A DNA stretch of 64,000 nt from Paraburkholderia bannensis (GTDB lineage: Bacteria > Pseudomonadota > Gammaproteobacteria > Burkholderiales > Burkholderiaceae): assembly GCF_014200455.1 (NCBI RefSeq), contig NZ_JACHBW010000014.1, positions 62,001 to 126,000 of the forward strand. Direction: 5' to 3'. This document shows, one piece after another, positions 42,791 through 51,153 of the stretch (the stretch's first letter is position 1; each line of letters starts with the position of its first letter). Under the pieces are notes generated by a model that did no database searches, was not told the DNA's origin, and was given only the letters and a program-made list of their open reading frames with translations. The translations under genes were made by a program, and so were the position numbers.

Positions 42791-43828
42791 CTAACGATCC
42801 ACCGGCCCGCGCAGGCGGAACACCCACCAGCCCAGCAGCACCGTGAATCCGGCCACGAGCACCACCATCAGCCAGAAGCCGTGATGATTTTCGGCGAGTG
42901 GAATACCGCCCACGTTCATGCCGAAAAAACCCGCGACGATATTGATCGGCAAAGCCAGCACCGTCACCAGCGTGAGCGTAAAGAGCGTACGGTTGTTCTG
43001 TTCTTCGAGACGCGCGCCGATCTCTTCCTGCAACAGCTTGATGCGTTCGACCAGCCCCGCCATATCGCCCAGCACGAGCGTGAATTCTTCAGTGGTTTCG
43101 CGCAGATCCTGCATATCGGCGATCTGCAGCCAGCGCGGCGGCCGCGCGAGCAGGCGGAACACGGCGCCCGGCTCGGGCGCGAGCATGCGTTGCAGGCGCA
43201 CCAGGATGCGGCGCATGGCGGCAAGATCGTGGCGGCTGCCGAAGCGGCGCGAGGCGAGAAACTGGTCCTCGGCGCGATCGACATCGACGCTCGTGCGCCG
43301 CACGATCTCCACCATCAGATCGGCCTGGTCGCGCAACAGGTGAATCAGCAGATCGGCGGGCGAGCGGAAGGTTTCGCCGTTGCGCACATCGCCGCGCAGA
43401 CGGTCGATGGAACGCAGCGGCTTCATGCGCGCCGTCACCAGCAGACGTTCGTGCGTAAACGACCAGAGCGTGGCGATCTGCGAGGGCGTGAGTTCGAAAT
43501 CGAACATCACGTCGTTGACGACGGCATAGAGCGCGCCATCCACCTGCTCGATGCGCGTGGAGTGCGAACCCTCCACCAGCATCTCGAAGAAGCTTTCCGG
43601 CAGGTCCAGATGCGCGCGCATCCACGAGGCGCTCGCGGCATGCGCGAGATTGAAGTGCAGCCAGTAGAACGCGCCGTCGTGGGCTTGATCCTGCTGGCCG
43701 CCCTGCAGCGCGGCGAGCACATCTTCGCCCTTGACGGGCTGGCCCGGCTCGCCTGGCATGAAGCGGAATCCGCAGATCAAGCCCGACATGTCGGCGCCGT
43801 AGGTTGCAATGGACGAAGCGAGATCCAT
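42791..43828 (-). CDS. zntB: CorA/ZntB-family divalent cation (zinc) transporter
   Basis: 345 aa. A large N-terminal cytoplasmic domain (HDGAFYWLHFNLAHAASASW, IATLWSFTHERLLVTARMKP) is followed by a long stalk helix and two C-terminal membrane segments with the signature GMNVGGIPL between them, the ZntB form of the CorA GMN motif. ZntB proteins move Zn2+ with protons across the inner membrane. The frame is open from a GTG at 43939. The ATG at 43828 (MDLASSIATYG) gives the family length, although no strong ribosome-binding site marks it. Confidence 0.88.
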   Translation of the reverse strand: MDLASSIATYGADMSGLICGFRFMPGEPGQPVKGEDVLAALQGGQQDQAHDGAFYWLHFNLAHAASASWMRAHLDLPESFFEMLVEGSHSTRIEQVDGALYAVVNDVMFDFELTPSQIATLWSFTHERLLVTARMKPLRSIDRLRGDVRNGETFRSPADLLIHLLRDQADLMVEIVRRTSVDVDRAEDQFLASRRFGSRHDLAAMRRILVRLQRMLAPEPGAVFRLLARPPRWLQIADMQDLRETTEEFTLVLGDMAGLVERIKLLQEEIGARLEEQNNRTLFTLTLVTVLALPINIVAGFFGMNVGGIPLAENHHGFWLMVVLVAGFTVLLGWWVFRLRGPVDR

Positions 43829-43979
43829 GGTCAGGTGGCCGTTTAATCGGCGCAAGCATGCCATATCCGCGCTTTTGCAGGCAAGCGCGCGCTTTCGTTC
43901 GTCCGACACACCCATGACATATTGACCGCGTTGCCGCACCGGTTTGCGTCGCTTCGTAAGCGATGCGCAGCCGCCCCGC

Positions 43980-44399
43980 TCAAACCCACACGTCGTTCTG
44001 CGCCGTGCGGCCGCCTTGCGCGCCGTCGCCGGTATTGAGCACGCCGCGTGGCTCGATCAGCAGCAGTTTCACTTCGGCGGGCGCGCTGGGCTTGTGTTCG
44101 ACGCCCCTGGGCACCACGGCCATCTGCCCCGCGCGCACCACGAGGGTTTCATCGCCATTAGGACCGCCGCGAATGCCGATGTGCAGTTCGCCTTCGAGGA
44201 CGATAAACGTTTCGTCGGTATCGGCGTGGCAATGCCAGAGAAAATCGCCCAGCAGTTTGACGACCTTGAACTGATAGTCGTTCATTTCGGCGACCACGCG
44301 CGGCTGCCAGTGCCCGTCGATCTGCGCGATCTTGCTGATGAAATCAATCGTCTGGGCCTGGCCGCGCGTGGCGGGCTGCGTGTGCAGGGAAAGTGACAT
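43980..44399 (-). CDS. Cupin-domain protein
   Basis: 139-aa single beta-barrel. Motif 1 reads HCHADTDETFIVLEGELHIG (His, His, Glu metal ligands) and motif 2 reads MAVVPRGVEHKPSAPAE (His ligand). Such small cupins are found as metal-dependent isomerases, dioxygenases or sensors; there is no specific assignment. It lies 84 bp downstream of the AraC gene on the same strand and is probably its target or co-transcribed partner. Confidence 0.88.
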   Translation of the reverse strand: MSLSLHTQPATRGQAQTIDFISKIAQIDGHWQPRVVAEMNDYQFKVVKLLGDFLWHCHADTDETFIVLEGELHIGIRGGPNGDETLVVRAGQMAVVPRGVEHKPSAPAEVKLLLIEPRGVLNTGDGAQGGRTAQNDVWV

Positions 44400-44483
44400 G
44401 GCGAACTCCGTTCAATAAACCGATGACGCCAAGCGTAGCCGCGCCTGCGCCGCCCGTATTGAACGATCGTGGCGATTCGACCT

Positions 44484-45299
44484 TCAGCCGCGTGCGACCC
44501 GCTGCCAGGTTCCCGGCGTCATGCCGAAGGCCTTGCTGAAATGGCGCGCCATGTGGCTCTGGTCGGCGAAACCCGCCGCCGCCGCCGCGTGAGACAGCGC
44601 CGTGCCGGCCAGCAGCATGCGCCGCACTGCGTCGAGCCGGCGCATCGTCAGGTAGCGGTACGGGCTCGTGCCGTAAAAGTGACGGAAATCGCGCGACAGA
44701 CTCCAGCGGTCGCGCCCCGTCAGCGCTTCCAGTTCCTCCAGCGCCACCGTGCGCGAACAATGCTCGTGCAGGAATTCGCGCGCACGGCGAGCCGCACGAT
44801 AATCGCCAGCCGATGAAAGCCGGCCCGTGCCCGTGATCGCCGCCAGCGAATGGATGAATTCGCTCAGCGCGTCGTTCTGTTCGAGCGGTTCGAGCGTATG
44901 GCTCATCTGTTGCAGCAAGGACTCGGTGGCCGCCGACAGCCGCGGATCGGTCGTCAGGCCGCCTTCCAGAAACGGCAGCGCACTGCCGCTTAGCGCGTCC
45001 TGGAAGACCGAAGGCTGCACGTAGATCATGCGGTACTGGAAGCCCTCGCCCGTGCCGGCCTGGCCGTCGTGCGGTTCGTCGGGATGCAGCACGATGGTGT
45101 GGCCCGGCAGGCTGTCGCATTGTCCGCGCCGGTAGTTGAAGCGCTGCACGCCCGCCAGCGTGCGGCCGATTGCGTAGGTGTCGTGGCGGTGCATCGCATA
45201 GGCTTTGCCGTGGAAAAACGCTTCGATGCGCTCAACGCCTGCGATCGGCTCGGCGCGCTCGACCCAGTCGGGGCCGACGCGGTTGCGGTGTCGGTTCAT
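44484..45299 (-). CDS. AraC-family transcriptional regulator
   Basis: 271 aa from the ATG at 45299. The N-terminal AraC_binding cupin-like domain (FHGKAYAMHRHDTYAIGRTL, LPGHTIVLHPDEPHDGQAG) precedes a C-terminal double helix-turn-helix (LEELEALTGRDRWSLSRDFR, LSHAAAAAGFADQSHMARHF). It ends ARG shortly after KAFGMTPGTWQ. The frame continues to 45368, but the extra residues are not family-like and lack a ribosome-binding site. Upstream lies a stretch of dead genes. It probably controls the adjacent cupin gene. Confidence 0.9.
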   Translation of the reverse strand: MNRHRNRVGPDWVERAEPIAGVERIEAFFHGKAYAMHRHDTYAIGRTLAGVQRFNYRRGQCDSLPGHTIVLHPDEPHDGQAGTGEGFQYRMIYVQPSVFQDALSGSALPFLEGGLTTDPRLSAATESLLQQMSHTLEPLEQNDALSEFIHSLAAITGTGRLSSAGDYRAARRAREFLHEHCSRTVALEELEALTGRDRWSLSRDFRHFYGTSPYRYLTMRRLDAVRRMLLAGTALSHAAAAAGFADQSHMARHFSKAFGMTPGTWQRVARG

Positions 45300-45484
45300 G
45301 AAATCGGCGAATGAAAGACCGGCCGCCAGGCGACCGTTGCCGACGATTGTGGCACGATGCGCGGCCATCGGCAGGCATTGACTCCGCGTGCGGCAATAGT
45401 GGCGCCTTATCCGCTGCCCGATTGCGCATTCCGCTCGCCAAAGCCCTCCACTCGACGCAGCCCTGGACGCCCGCCAGCAAGCAC

Positions 45485-45600
45485 GCGCCGGAACCGCCCC
45501 GCACGCGCGGCAAGCGGATGCAGGCGGCGCGCGTGGTGATGGGCCAGAAAGGCATTGCGGGTACGGCTATTAACGAAATCACCGCGGAGGCGGGCACTGC
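45485..45600 (+). pseudogene. N-terminal relic of a TetR-family regulator
   Basis: The frame includes TRGKRMQAARVVMGQKGIAG and TAINEITAEAGT, the helix-turn-helix opening of TetR proteins (canonical I--AA---F--KGY-GT-I--IA-EAG). After EAG the expected recognition helix (V-KGT-Y-HF) is missing, and the frame changes into unrelated sequence. No regulatory domain follows. Confidence 0.6.
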
Positions 45601-45868
45601 ATTATTCGACGAAAAAGTCACCGGCGAAGTGTTTTGCAGTCCAGAGCGTGCGCGCGTGGTCGGTGTGCTGTCGCCATGCAGGGCGAACGTGAATCAGGTC
45701 CCAGGCGGCTATCTGATCGAGGAAAGCGTGTGAGGCTTCAACTCGGCCATCTATCACGCCAACTGCGACTTGCTGGGCATTGCGCTCGACACTTTCCCGG
45801 AATTGCTGCCACGCCGCCGCATCCAGTACACGGGGTACAGCATGGTGCGCAAACTGGAGAGCGAATAA
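45601..45868 (+). pseudogene. Relic of an unidentified gene with an internal TGA
   Basis: The frame that runs on from the TetR stub reads VTGEVFCSPERARVVGVLSP and GGYLIEESV, then TGA at 45731-45733. It continues in the same frame GFNSAIYHANCDLLGIALDT, FPELLPRRRIQYTGYSMVRK and LESE to a TAA at 45866. The second half looks like a genuine protein C-terminus, but the family was not recognised. The missing 5' end and in-frame stop indicate a dead gene. Confidence 0.45.
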
Positions 45869-46218
45869 ACCTCGCTTCGATTCACCATTCCGATCAATCC
45901 GTCGCCTGCAAGACGCGACGAAAAAACGGCATCCGGAAACGTTTCCAGTTGCCGCACGCGCTTTTCGACCGGCCCGATGCAAGCGGCGCTGCAACGAGCA
46001 TGCGGCATACCCAACGTTCGCGTAAGGGCATGTAAGGCGAACCCACCCGCCGCCAATCCGCGAGCCCATTCGATTCGCCGTTCTACAGCACGAATCCGCC
46101 ATTCAATGCGTATTTTTGTGTGCTACGGGACAAACCCTCCCCCAACTCCGTGCGCAGTATGACTACACTTATTTTCGTCGGCAGCGCTCGCCGGCACGAT
46201 GACTACTGGAGGTGTGCT
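45869..46218. other. Non-coding upstream region of the HtrA-like protease
   Basis: 350 bp. No supported gene. One minus-strand frame shows short protein-like runs, but no family was recognised and it lacks a start. The last 100 bp must carry the protease promoter. Confidence 0.4.
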
Positions 46219-48060
46219 GTGCCCCGCCTGATCCCCGCCTGCACCTCGCGCCCCGCCGCCGCGCTTGCTGTTCTTTTCGTCGGCACTGTCTGCCTCACCG
46301 TTCATGCAGGCACCCCTGCGCAGGCCGCCAAAGCATCCCAGGCGGCGCAGGCGTCTGATCAATCCGCTGCCGATCAAGCCGCCGCCGAGAAACATCCCGC
46401 CGCCTCGCCCGCAGCGATGGCGACGCCGGACTTCTTCGCGCTGGCCGACCGTTACGGTCCGGCCGTCGTGCACGTGATCGCGCGCGGCGGCGACGATCAG
46501 TCGGCGCCGCCCGAGCAGGAAGCGATCGACAACGACGATCCGTTCACCGCTTTCTTCAAGCGCACGCCGCGACCGCCCACTGCGGTCCAGACGCCAGGGC
46601 AGACCCAAGGTCAGGTCCAGAGTCAGGCCCAGAGTCAGGCCCAGAACGGCGGCGAACCGCGCGTGATGACGGGCAGCGGCTCGGGCTTCATCGTGAGCCC
46701 CGACGGCGTCGTGCTCACCACCGCGCACGTGGTGGACAACGCCCAGCAAGTCACGGTGCAGCTGACCGACAAGCGCGAGTTCAAGGCGGAGGTCGTCGCC
46801 GTCGATCCGCAGAGCGACGTCGCCGTGCTGCAGGTGAATGCGCACGATCTGCCGAGCGTGCCGCTGGGCGATTCGTCGAAATTGCGCGCGGGCGAACCGG
46901 TGCTCTCGATCGGCTCGCCAGACAGTTTCCAGAACACCGTGACGACAGGCATCGTCAGCGCGGCTTCGCGCACGCTGCCGGACGGCAATACGTTCCCCTT
47001 CTTCCAGACCAATGTGGCCGTCAATCCGGACAACTCGGGCGGACCGCTCTTCAATCGCTCGGGCGAGGTGGTCGGCATCGACGTGCAGGTCTACGCCGAC
47101 CGCGACAGTTATACGGGACTGACCTTCGGCATTCCGATCGAAGCGGCAAACAGGTTCCGCGCGCAATTACAGGCGGCGCGCAAGACCGGCCCGGCAAATC
47201 AGCCCGATCAGGCCGACCCGGCCAACGCGGCGGCGGGTCCCACGCGCACTTTCGGCATGCAGGTAGAGGACGTGAGCCCGGGACTCGCGGCGGCGCTCGG
47301 CTTGCCGCATGCGGGCGGCGCGCTGGTCGACGCCGTGGATGCCGATTCGATCGGCGCGGCCGCGGGCGTGAAAGCGGGCGACGTGATCGTGCAGGTTGGC
47401 GAGCAGCAGGTGGACAGCGCGGCGACGCTCGCGAGCCAGCTCGCCGCCGTGCCGCCCGCCACGCAGACGCCGCTCAAGGTGATCCGCAACCGTCGGCCGA
47501 TGCTCACGCGCTTCTCGAACGCGGCGCTCGATACGAAGCCCACGCGCACCGCCAAGGCGGCGATCACGGCCAGGAACGTCAAACCCTTGCATGCTGCTCC
47601 GCCAGCCCAGGCTGCTGACCAAACCGCCGCTTCGGTCGATCAGGCCGACGCCGCCGATGTGCAGGACGCCGCCGCCCCGGCTCCACGCGACGCGCGCGCC
47701 GTGGCCACCGTCACCGCCGATACGGACGGCGTCGCGGTCACACGCGTGAGCACCTCGGCGAAGATGGCCAAGCCCGCGCCCGTCCACAGTACGGCTGACC
47801 GGCTCGGCCTCGTCAGCCATGCGCTGAGCGAAGACGAACGCCGCTCAAGCGGCTTGCCGCTCGGTTTGATGGTGGACGCGGCAAGCGGCCCGGCCGCGCG
47901 CGCGGGCGTGCGCCCGGGTGACATCGTGCTGTCGCTCAACGACACGCTGGTCGAAACGCACGACCAGGCCGTCGCGCTCGAAGCGAAGGCGACGCGCAGC
48001 ATGGCCCTGCTTATCCAGCGCAATAACGCGCGCAGTTTCGTCGACGTCAAATTGCAATGA
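46219..48060 (+). CDS. HtrA/DegP-type periplasmic serine protease with two PDZ domains
   Basis: 613 aa from the GTG at 46219 (GGAGG 7 bases upstream; the frame is open to 46120). A signal peptide ends near VHAGTPAQA. A Ser/Ala/Gln-rich linker follows, with a repeat-built QTQGQVQSQAQSQAQ at about 128-142. The trypsin-like domain has H170 (TTAHVVDN), D200 (DPQSDVAVL) and S273. The active-site loop reads NPDNSGGPLF: the Gly of the usual GNSGG, which helps form the oxyanion hole, is Asp271. PDZ1 lies at about 350-430 and PDZ2 at about 530-610, separated by an Ala-rich spacer of about 90 residues. Catalytic efficiency may be altered, and a chaperone role is possible. Monocistronic, followed by a 12-bp hairpin. 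Confidence 0.9.
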   Translation: MPRLIPACTSRPAAALAVLFVGTVCLTVHAGTPAQAAKASQAAQASDQSAADQAAAEKHPAASPAAMATPDFFALADRYGPAVVHVIARGGDDQSAPPEQEAIDNDDPFTAFFKRTPRPPTAVQTPGQTQGQVQSQAQSQAQNGGEPRVMTGSGSGFIVSPDGVVLTTAHVVDNAQQVTVQLTDKREFKAEVVAVDPQSDVAVLQVNAHDLPSVPLGDSSKLRAGEPVLSIGSPDSFQNTVTTGIVSAASRTLPDGNTFPFFQTNVAVNPDNSGGPLFNRSGEVVGIDVQVYADRDSYTGLTFGIPIEAANRFRAQLQAARKTGPANQPDQADPANAAAGPTRTFGMQVEDVSPGLAAALGLPHAGGALVDAVDADSIGAAAGVKAGDVIVQVGEQQVDSAATLASQLAAVPPATQTPLKVIRNRRPMLTRFSNAALDTKPTRTAKAAITARNVKPLHAAPPAQAADQTAASVDQADAADVQDAAAPAPRDARAVATVTADTDGVAVTRVSTSAKMAKPAPVHSTADRLGLVSHALSEDERRSSGLPLGLMVDAASGPAARAGVRPGDIVLSLNDTLVETHDQAVALEAKATRSMALLIQRNNARSFVDVKLQ

Positions 48061-48061
48061 C

Positions 48062-48092
48062 GATATGGCCCGATGCCACTTCGGGCCATATC
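48062..48092 (+). terminator. Hairpin after the HtrA-like gene
   Basis: Perfect 12-bp stem GATATGGCCCGA/TCGGGCCATATC with a 7-nt loop, immediately after the stop codon. No T-run follows, so it may be a stability hairpin or a Rho-assisted terminator. Confidence 0.55.
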
Positions 48093-48249
48093 ACACACTC
48101 CGCTACAAAGCCGCTACAAATCCGGACGGAATAACTCCCAGGCTGGTGCGTTCTTATCCATGCAGGCAGCGTCGAAACGAAGCCGATTCATCTGAACCGG
48201 CTCGATCGGCGGCTGCCGCGAGACCACACCATCTTATGAGGAGTTCGAA

Positions 48250-48570
48250 ATGTCTATCCGCCGCGTATTGATCGCCACACTCGTCGCCGCCGCTTCCGTG
48301 GGCGCTGTCACCGAGGCATCGGCACAAGGTCTCACCCGCGAAGAAGTGCGCCAGCAATTGATCGAAGCCGAGGCCAACGGCTCGCGCTTTGTCACCGATA
48401 CGTCTTATCCCGACGTCAGCCCCGTGTTCGCCCAGCAGGTTGAGCACGCCGCGCCAGCCCATGAAGCGAGCGGCATGGGCATGCCCCCAGCCGGCAAGAG
48501 CGATGCGGGCGCGCCGCCGACGGCCTGCGTCGGCCCGGCGAGCTACTGCAATATCTATCAGGGAAGTTGA
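48250..48570 (+). CDS. Small secreted DUF4148-type protein
   Basis: 106 aa. A signal peptide (RRVLIATLVAAASVGAVTEA, cleavage near ASA-QG) is followed by LTREEVRQQLIEAEANG, the hallmark opening of DUF4148 proteins. These are abundant in Burkholderiaceae and function is unknown. A Pro/Ala-rich C-terminus contains two cysteines (ACVGPASYC). GAGGAG lies 6 bases before the ATG. Monocistronic, with a strong hairpin 30 bp after the stop. Confidence 0.85.
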   Translation: MSIRRVLIATLVAAASVGAVTEASAQGLTREEVRQQLIEAEANGSRFVTDTSYPDVSPVFAQQVEHAAPAHEASGMGMPPAGKSDAGAPPTACVGPASYCNIYQGS

Positions 48571-48599
48571 CGCCTCGATGTCGCCAGGCAAAAGCGTAC

Positions 48600-48640
48600 A
48601 ACGCCGAAACCCCGCTCATTGCGAGCGGGATTTCGGCGTT
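48600..48640. terminator. Long stem-loop after the DUF4148 gene
   Basis: AACGCCGAAA plus CCCGCTC pair with GAGCGGG plus TTTCGGCGTT around ATTGC, with one C-A mismatch. This gives about 17 paired bases, with a short T-rich tract about 15 nt beyond. It is the likely terminator of the DUF4148 transcript. Confidence 0.7.
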
Positions 48641-48688
48641 GGCATGCGAAAAGGTTTTTGATTGCGCCGCGCCGCTGCGCGGCCAGAA

Positions 48689-48749
48689 GTCAACGCAAGG
48701 TCAACGAGAAGTCAGCGCGAAGTCAACGAGAGGTCAGCGAGAAGTCAAC
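48689..48749. repeat. Five and a half tandem 11-bp repeats at the 3' end of the anti-sigma gene
   Basis: Units read GTCAACGCAAG, GTCAACGAGAA, GTCAGCGCGAA, GTCAACGAGAG, GTCAGCGAGAA, GTCAACT. The array starts outside and runs over the last five codons and stop of the minus-strand anti-sigma gene (stop 48736-48734). Length changes here would alter the protein's C-terminus or 3' untranslated region. Confidence 0.8.
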
Positions 48750-49603
48750 TGCGCATAAACATCGTGCGAAAGTTGCAGCAGCACCTTGCGGTCGATGCCG
48801 CCCGACAGCGCGTAACCGAAGTCCCCGTCGATCCAGTAGAACACGCTCACGGGACCGTCTTCGTAAAGCTTGAATGCGGTGGTATTGCTGCTTACCTTGC
48901 GATGCGAGATGCACAGCGTCACGCGTTCGCCTTTCGCGTTGCGATACATGAACTGCGCGACATCGCCGTCCGGCCCCGGCAGCAAACGCCCGCCCATCAG
49001 TTCGAAACCGCTGCGCGACAGCATCGGCGGATGCACATCGGTGCCGAGCCGGTTGGCGAGCCATTGCACGAAATCCTGCTCCTGGCGTGCGCCCATCGTA
49101 TCGGGGCGCTGGACTTCGGGCATATAGACCACATGCGCGAGCGCGGCTTCGTGAACGAAGTTCATGGTCGAGTCCGCGCTGACACTGCGCAGCGCCGCGT
49201 GGGTCGCCGCAACGTCGCCGCCATTCATCATGTCCGCCCCATAATGCGTGCCCCAGCCGATGCCGATACCCACCACCAGCGCCGCCGCAAAACCCGCGAA
49301 CTTCGGCCAGTTGGCGGCCTCGCGCGGGTGATGCCTGACGGGACGCGGCGTCGCTGCCGCACGGTCGTCGGCAGCAGAATCCGACACCAGATCGCGCAGT
49401 CTCGCCGGCACCGGCTCGCTCAGCACGCGGTCGTAACGCTCGTGCAGCAGGCTGTTCAGCGAGAAGAAGTCGCTGGTGCGCGCCGCGAGTTCGGGGTTGC
49501 GTTCGAGTTCGCGCTCGACATCGGCGCGACGGGCTTCGGACAACGTGCCATCCACGTAGGCGTGGATCTCGTCTTCGGTCACGGGAAGTTGTTGCTCGCT
49601 CAT
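48734..49603 (-). CDS. Membrane anti-sigma factor (RsiW/ChrR-like, no zinc motif)
   Basis: 289 aa. The N-terminal cytoplasmic anti-sigma helical region (VTEDEIHAYVDGTLSEARRA, VERELERNPELAARTSDFFS) is followed by one membrane segment at about 118-137 (FAGFAAALVVGIGIGWGTHY) and a periplasmic domain of about 150 residues (MNFVHEAALAHVVYMPEVQR; ELMGGRLLPGPDGDVAQFMY). The HxxxCxxC zinc motif is absent. Its ATG overlaps the sigma-factor stop by 4 bp (ATGA), the normal coupling of an ECF factor and its inhibitor. The extreme 3' end is built from an 11-bp tandem repeat. Confidence 0.88.
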   Translation of the reverse strand: MSEQQLPVTEDEIHAYVDGTLSEARRADVERELERNPELAARTSDFFSLNSLLHERYDRVLSEPVPARLRDLVSDSAADDRAAATPRPVRHHPREAANWPKFAGFAAALVVGIGIGWGTHYGADMMNGGDVAATHAALRSVSADSTMNFVHEAALAHVVYMPEVQRPDTMGARQEQDFVQWLANRLGTDVHPPMLSRSGFELMGGRLLPGPDGDVAQFMYRNAKGERVTLCISHRKVSSNTTAFKLYEDGPVSVFYWIDGDFGYALSGGIDRKVLLQLSHDVYAQLTSR

Positions 49604-50118
49604 CGCACCACCTTCAGGTTCGCACGCGGGACGGTTCCGGCCATCAGCGCCCGCAGGCGCTCCCGGCCTCTCGACAGCCTCGACATCACGGTGCCGATCG
49701 GCACGTCGAGCGCCAGCGCCACGTCGGCGTAACTCATTTCCTCCAGCCCCACCAGCAGGACGACTTCGCGCTGCTCGACCGGCAGGCGCTGCAAGGCGAA
49801 GTCGAGATCGCGCACTTCGAGCGTGCCGGTCTGGGTGGCGGGAACCGCGTAATCGGTTTCGGGCACGCTGTCGTCATCGACGGAGACATGCACGCCGCGC
49901 GCCGCCGATTTGCGCACCTGGTTCACAAACAGGTTGTGCATGATCGTGAATAGCCAGGCGCGCAGATCGGTGCCGGCGCGAAACAGCTCGGTGCGCGCGA
50001 GCGCGCGTTCGAGGGTGTCCTGCACCAGATCGTCGGCCAGTTCGCGGTTATTGATCAGCGCGCGGGCATATCGCCTCAGTCGCGGTACGTGTTCAATCAG
50101 CTCGTCACGGATGTCCAT
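49600..50118 (-). CDS. ECF RNA polymerase sigma factor
   Basis: 172 aa. Region 2 is at about residues 8-75 (RRYARALINNRELADDLVQD, LRAWLFTIMHNLFVNQVRKS) and region 4 at about 110-160 (LPVEQREVVLLVGLEEMSYA, GTVMSRLSRGRERLRAL). This is the minimal two-domain ECF architecture. It is preceded 21 bp upstream by one anti-sigma-like membrane protein gene and overlaps another by 4 bp downstream, so it is bracketed by two putative inhibitors in one operon. The stimulus is unknown. Confidence 0.92.
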   Translation of the reverse strand: MDIRDELIEHVPRLRRYARALINNRELADDLVQDTLERALARTELFRAGTDLRAWLFTIMHNLFVNQVRKSAARGVHVSVDDDSVPETDYAVPATQTGTLEVRDLDFALQRLPVEQREVVLLVGLEEMSYADVALALDVPIGTVMSRLSRGRERLRALMAGTVPRANLKVVR

Positions 50119-50139
50119 GTTCCATCCTTGTGTGCCCTC

Positions 50140-51000
50140 TCATTGCCGGGGTTGCGCGTCCCCGCGCGTATCCACGTTCGATCCGGTTTGTGCAATGTTT
50201 TGCGGCTCCCTCTCCATTTGCAGAGTCGCGGCGTCGGCGGCCCGCATCAGTCCGTGCGTGCGCGCGTTGCCCGCCAGCACCCAACGTTCGCCGTGCCCGA
50301 TCCAGCCGATCAGGCGCAATCCGCCTACCCGGCGCGCGCTCCACTGCGGCGCATCGCGCTCGAACCACGCGCGCGTGGCGAGCAGCACGACCGGCTCCCC
50401 TTCGGCGTTCAGATAAGTCCAGCGTTGCGCGCGCGCGAACGGGCCGAGTTCGATCGTGCCCGACGCCACGAAGCGCAGGCCCACGGCGCTCAGATCGAAC
50501 GGTGCAGGCCCGGCGGCGTGTGCGCCGGGCGCAAGCGCGTCGGCCACGGTGTCCGAAGCGCCTGAGGTGCCCGAGGTGCCTGAAGTCCCTGATCCCGGCG
50601 CATTTCCGCCGCCGGCTTCCATCAGCGCCATCACCGCTGCGTTGTTGAGCGCCTGAACACTGGGCTCGGATATCGCCAGCCACGCCAGCGCAGCGCCCGC
50701 CAGCGCGAGCGCCGCCATGAAGGCGGTCAGGCCGCGCCGCAGCGCACGCGAACGCGGCAACAAAGCCGGTCGCATCGACGCCATTTCGGACGCAACACCT
50801 GTTAGCGCAGCTTCGCCGAACGAGCGCCGCATCTGCGCATTGAGCCGTCGATAGAACAGGATCCGATGCCATTCGCCGGGCCGCCGCGCCAGATAGCGGC
50901 GCACGCGCGCCACCCGGTCGCTGGGCAGCGAGCCGTCGGTGTAGGCCTGAATATCGGCCTCGGAAACCGGCCGCTCGTCGGGCGGCCCCTGCGGAACCAT
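50140..51000 (-). CDS. Second anti-sigma-like membrane protein upstream of the ECF gene
   Basis: 286 aa with the same plan as the protein at 48734-49603. The N-terminal motif VSEADIQAYTDGSLPSDRVA (compare VTEDEIHAYVDGTL) is followed by one membrane segment at about 90-110 (TAFMAALALAGAALAWLAIS). After a low-complexity GTSGTSGTSGAS linker comes a periplasmic domain (LSAVGLRFVASGTIELGPFA; YLNAEGEPVVLLATRAWFER) resembling the extracytoplasmic part of the other. It is probably a paralogue from an old duplication. First gene of the operon. It may share or antagonise sigma control. Confidence 0.8.
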   Translation of the reverse strand: MVPQGPPDERPVSEADIQAYTDGSLPSDRVARVRRYLARRPGEWHRILFYRRLNAQMRRSFGEAALTGVASEMASMRPALLPRSRALRRGLTAFMAALALAGAALAWLAISEPSVQALNNAAVMALMEAGGGNAPGSGTSGTSGTSGASDTVADALAPGAHAAGPAPFDLSAVGLRFVASGTIELGPFARAQRWTYLNAEGEPVVLLATRAWFERDAPQWSARRVGGLRLIGWIGHGERWVLAGNARTHGLMRAADAATLQMEREPQNIAQTGSNVDTRGDAQPRQ

Positions 51001-51105
51001 GATCGTCGCGTGAATAAATGGGGACGATGGGCTAACGCGCGGCCAGCGCGCTTATTCCAGCAGAGCCAGGAAGATTTTTAAGGGCGAGATGATGGGCCTT
51101 TGACC

Positions 51106-51126
51106 GGCAACTGGCAACTGGCAACT
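51106..51126. repeat. Three tandem GGCAACT repeats downstream of wspR
   Basis: Three exact 7-bp units in the 150-bp gap between the ECF operon and the wspR stop. No function is evident, and no terminator was recognised in this gap. Confidence 0.6.
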
Positions 51127-51153
51127 CGCAAGTGGCCCAGATTGCACACCCGC

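Noticed and set aside
45731..45733. In-frame TGA as a possible selenocysteine codon
   Set aside because: The reading frame has no start of its own and follows a truncated TetR stub, and no selenocysteine element was seen after it. Gene decay explains it better.
48689..48749. Short tandem repeats as a CRISPR array
   Set aside because: Units are 11 bp with no spacers, and there are no cas genes in the window.
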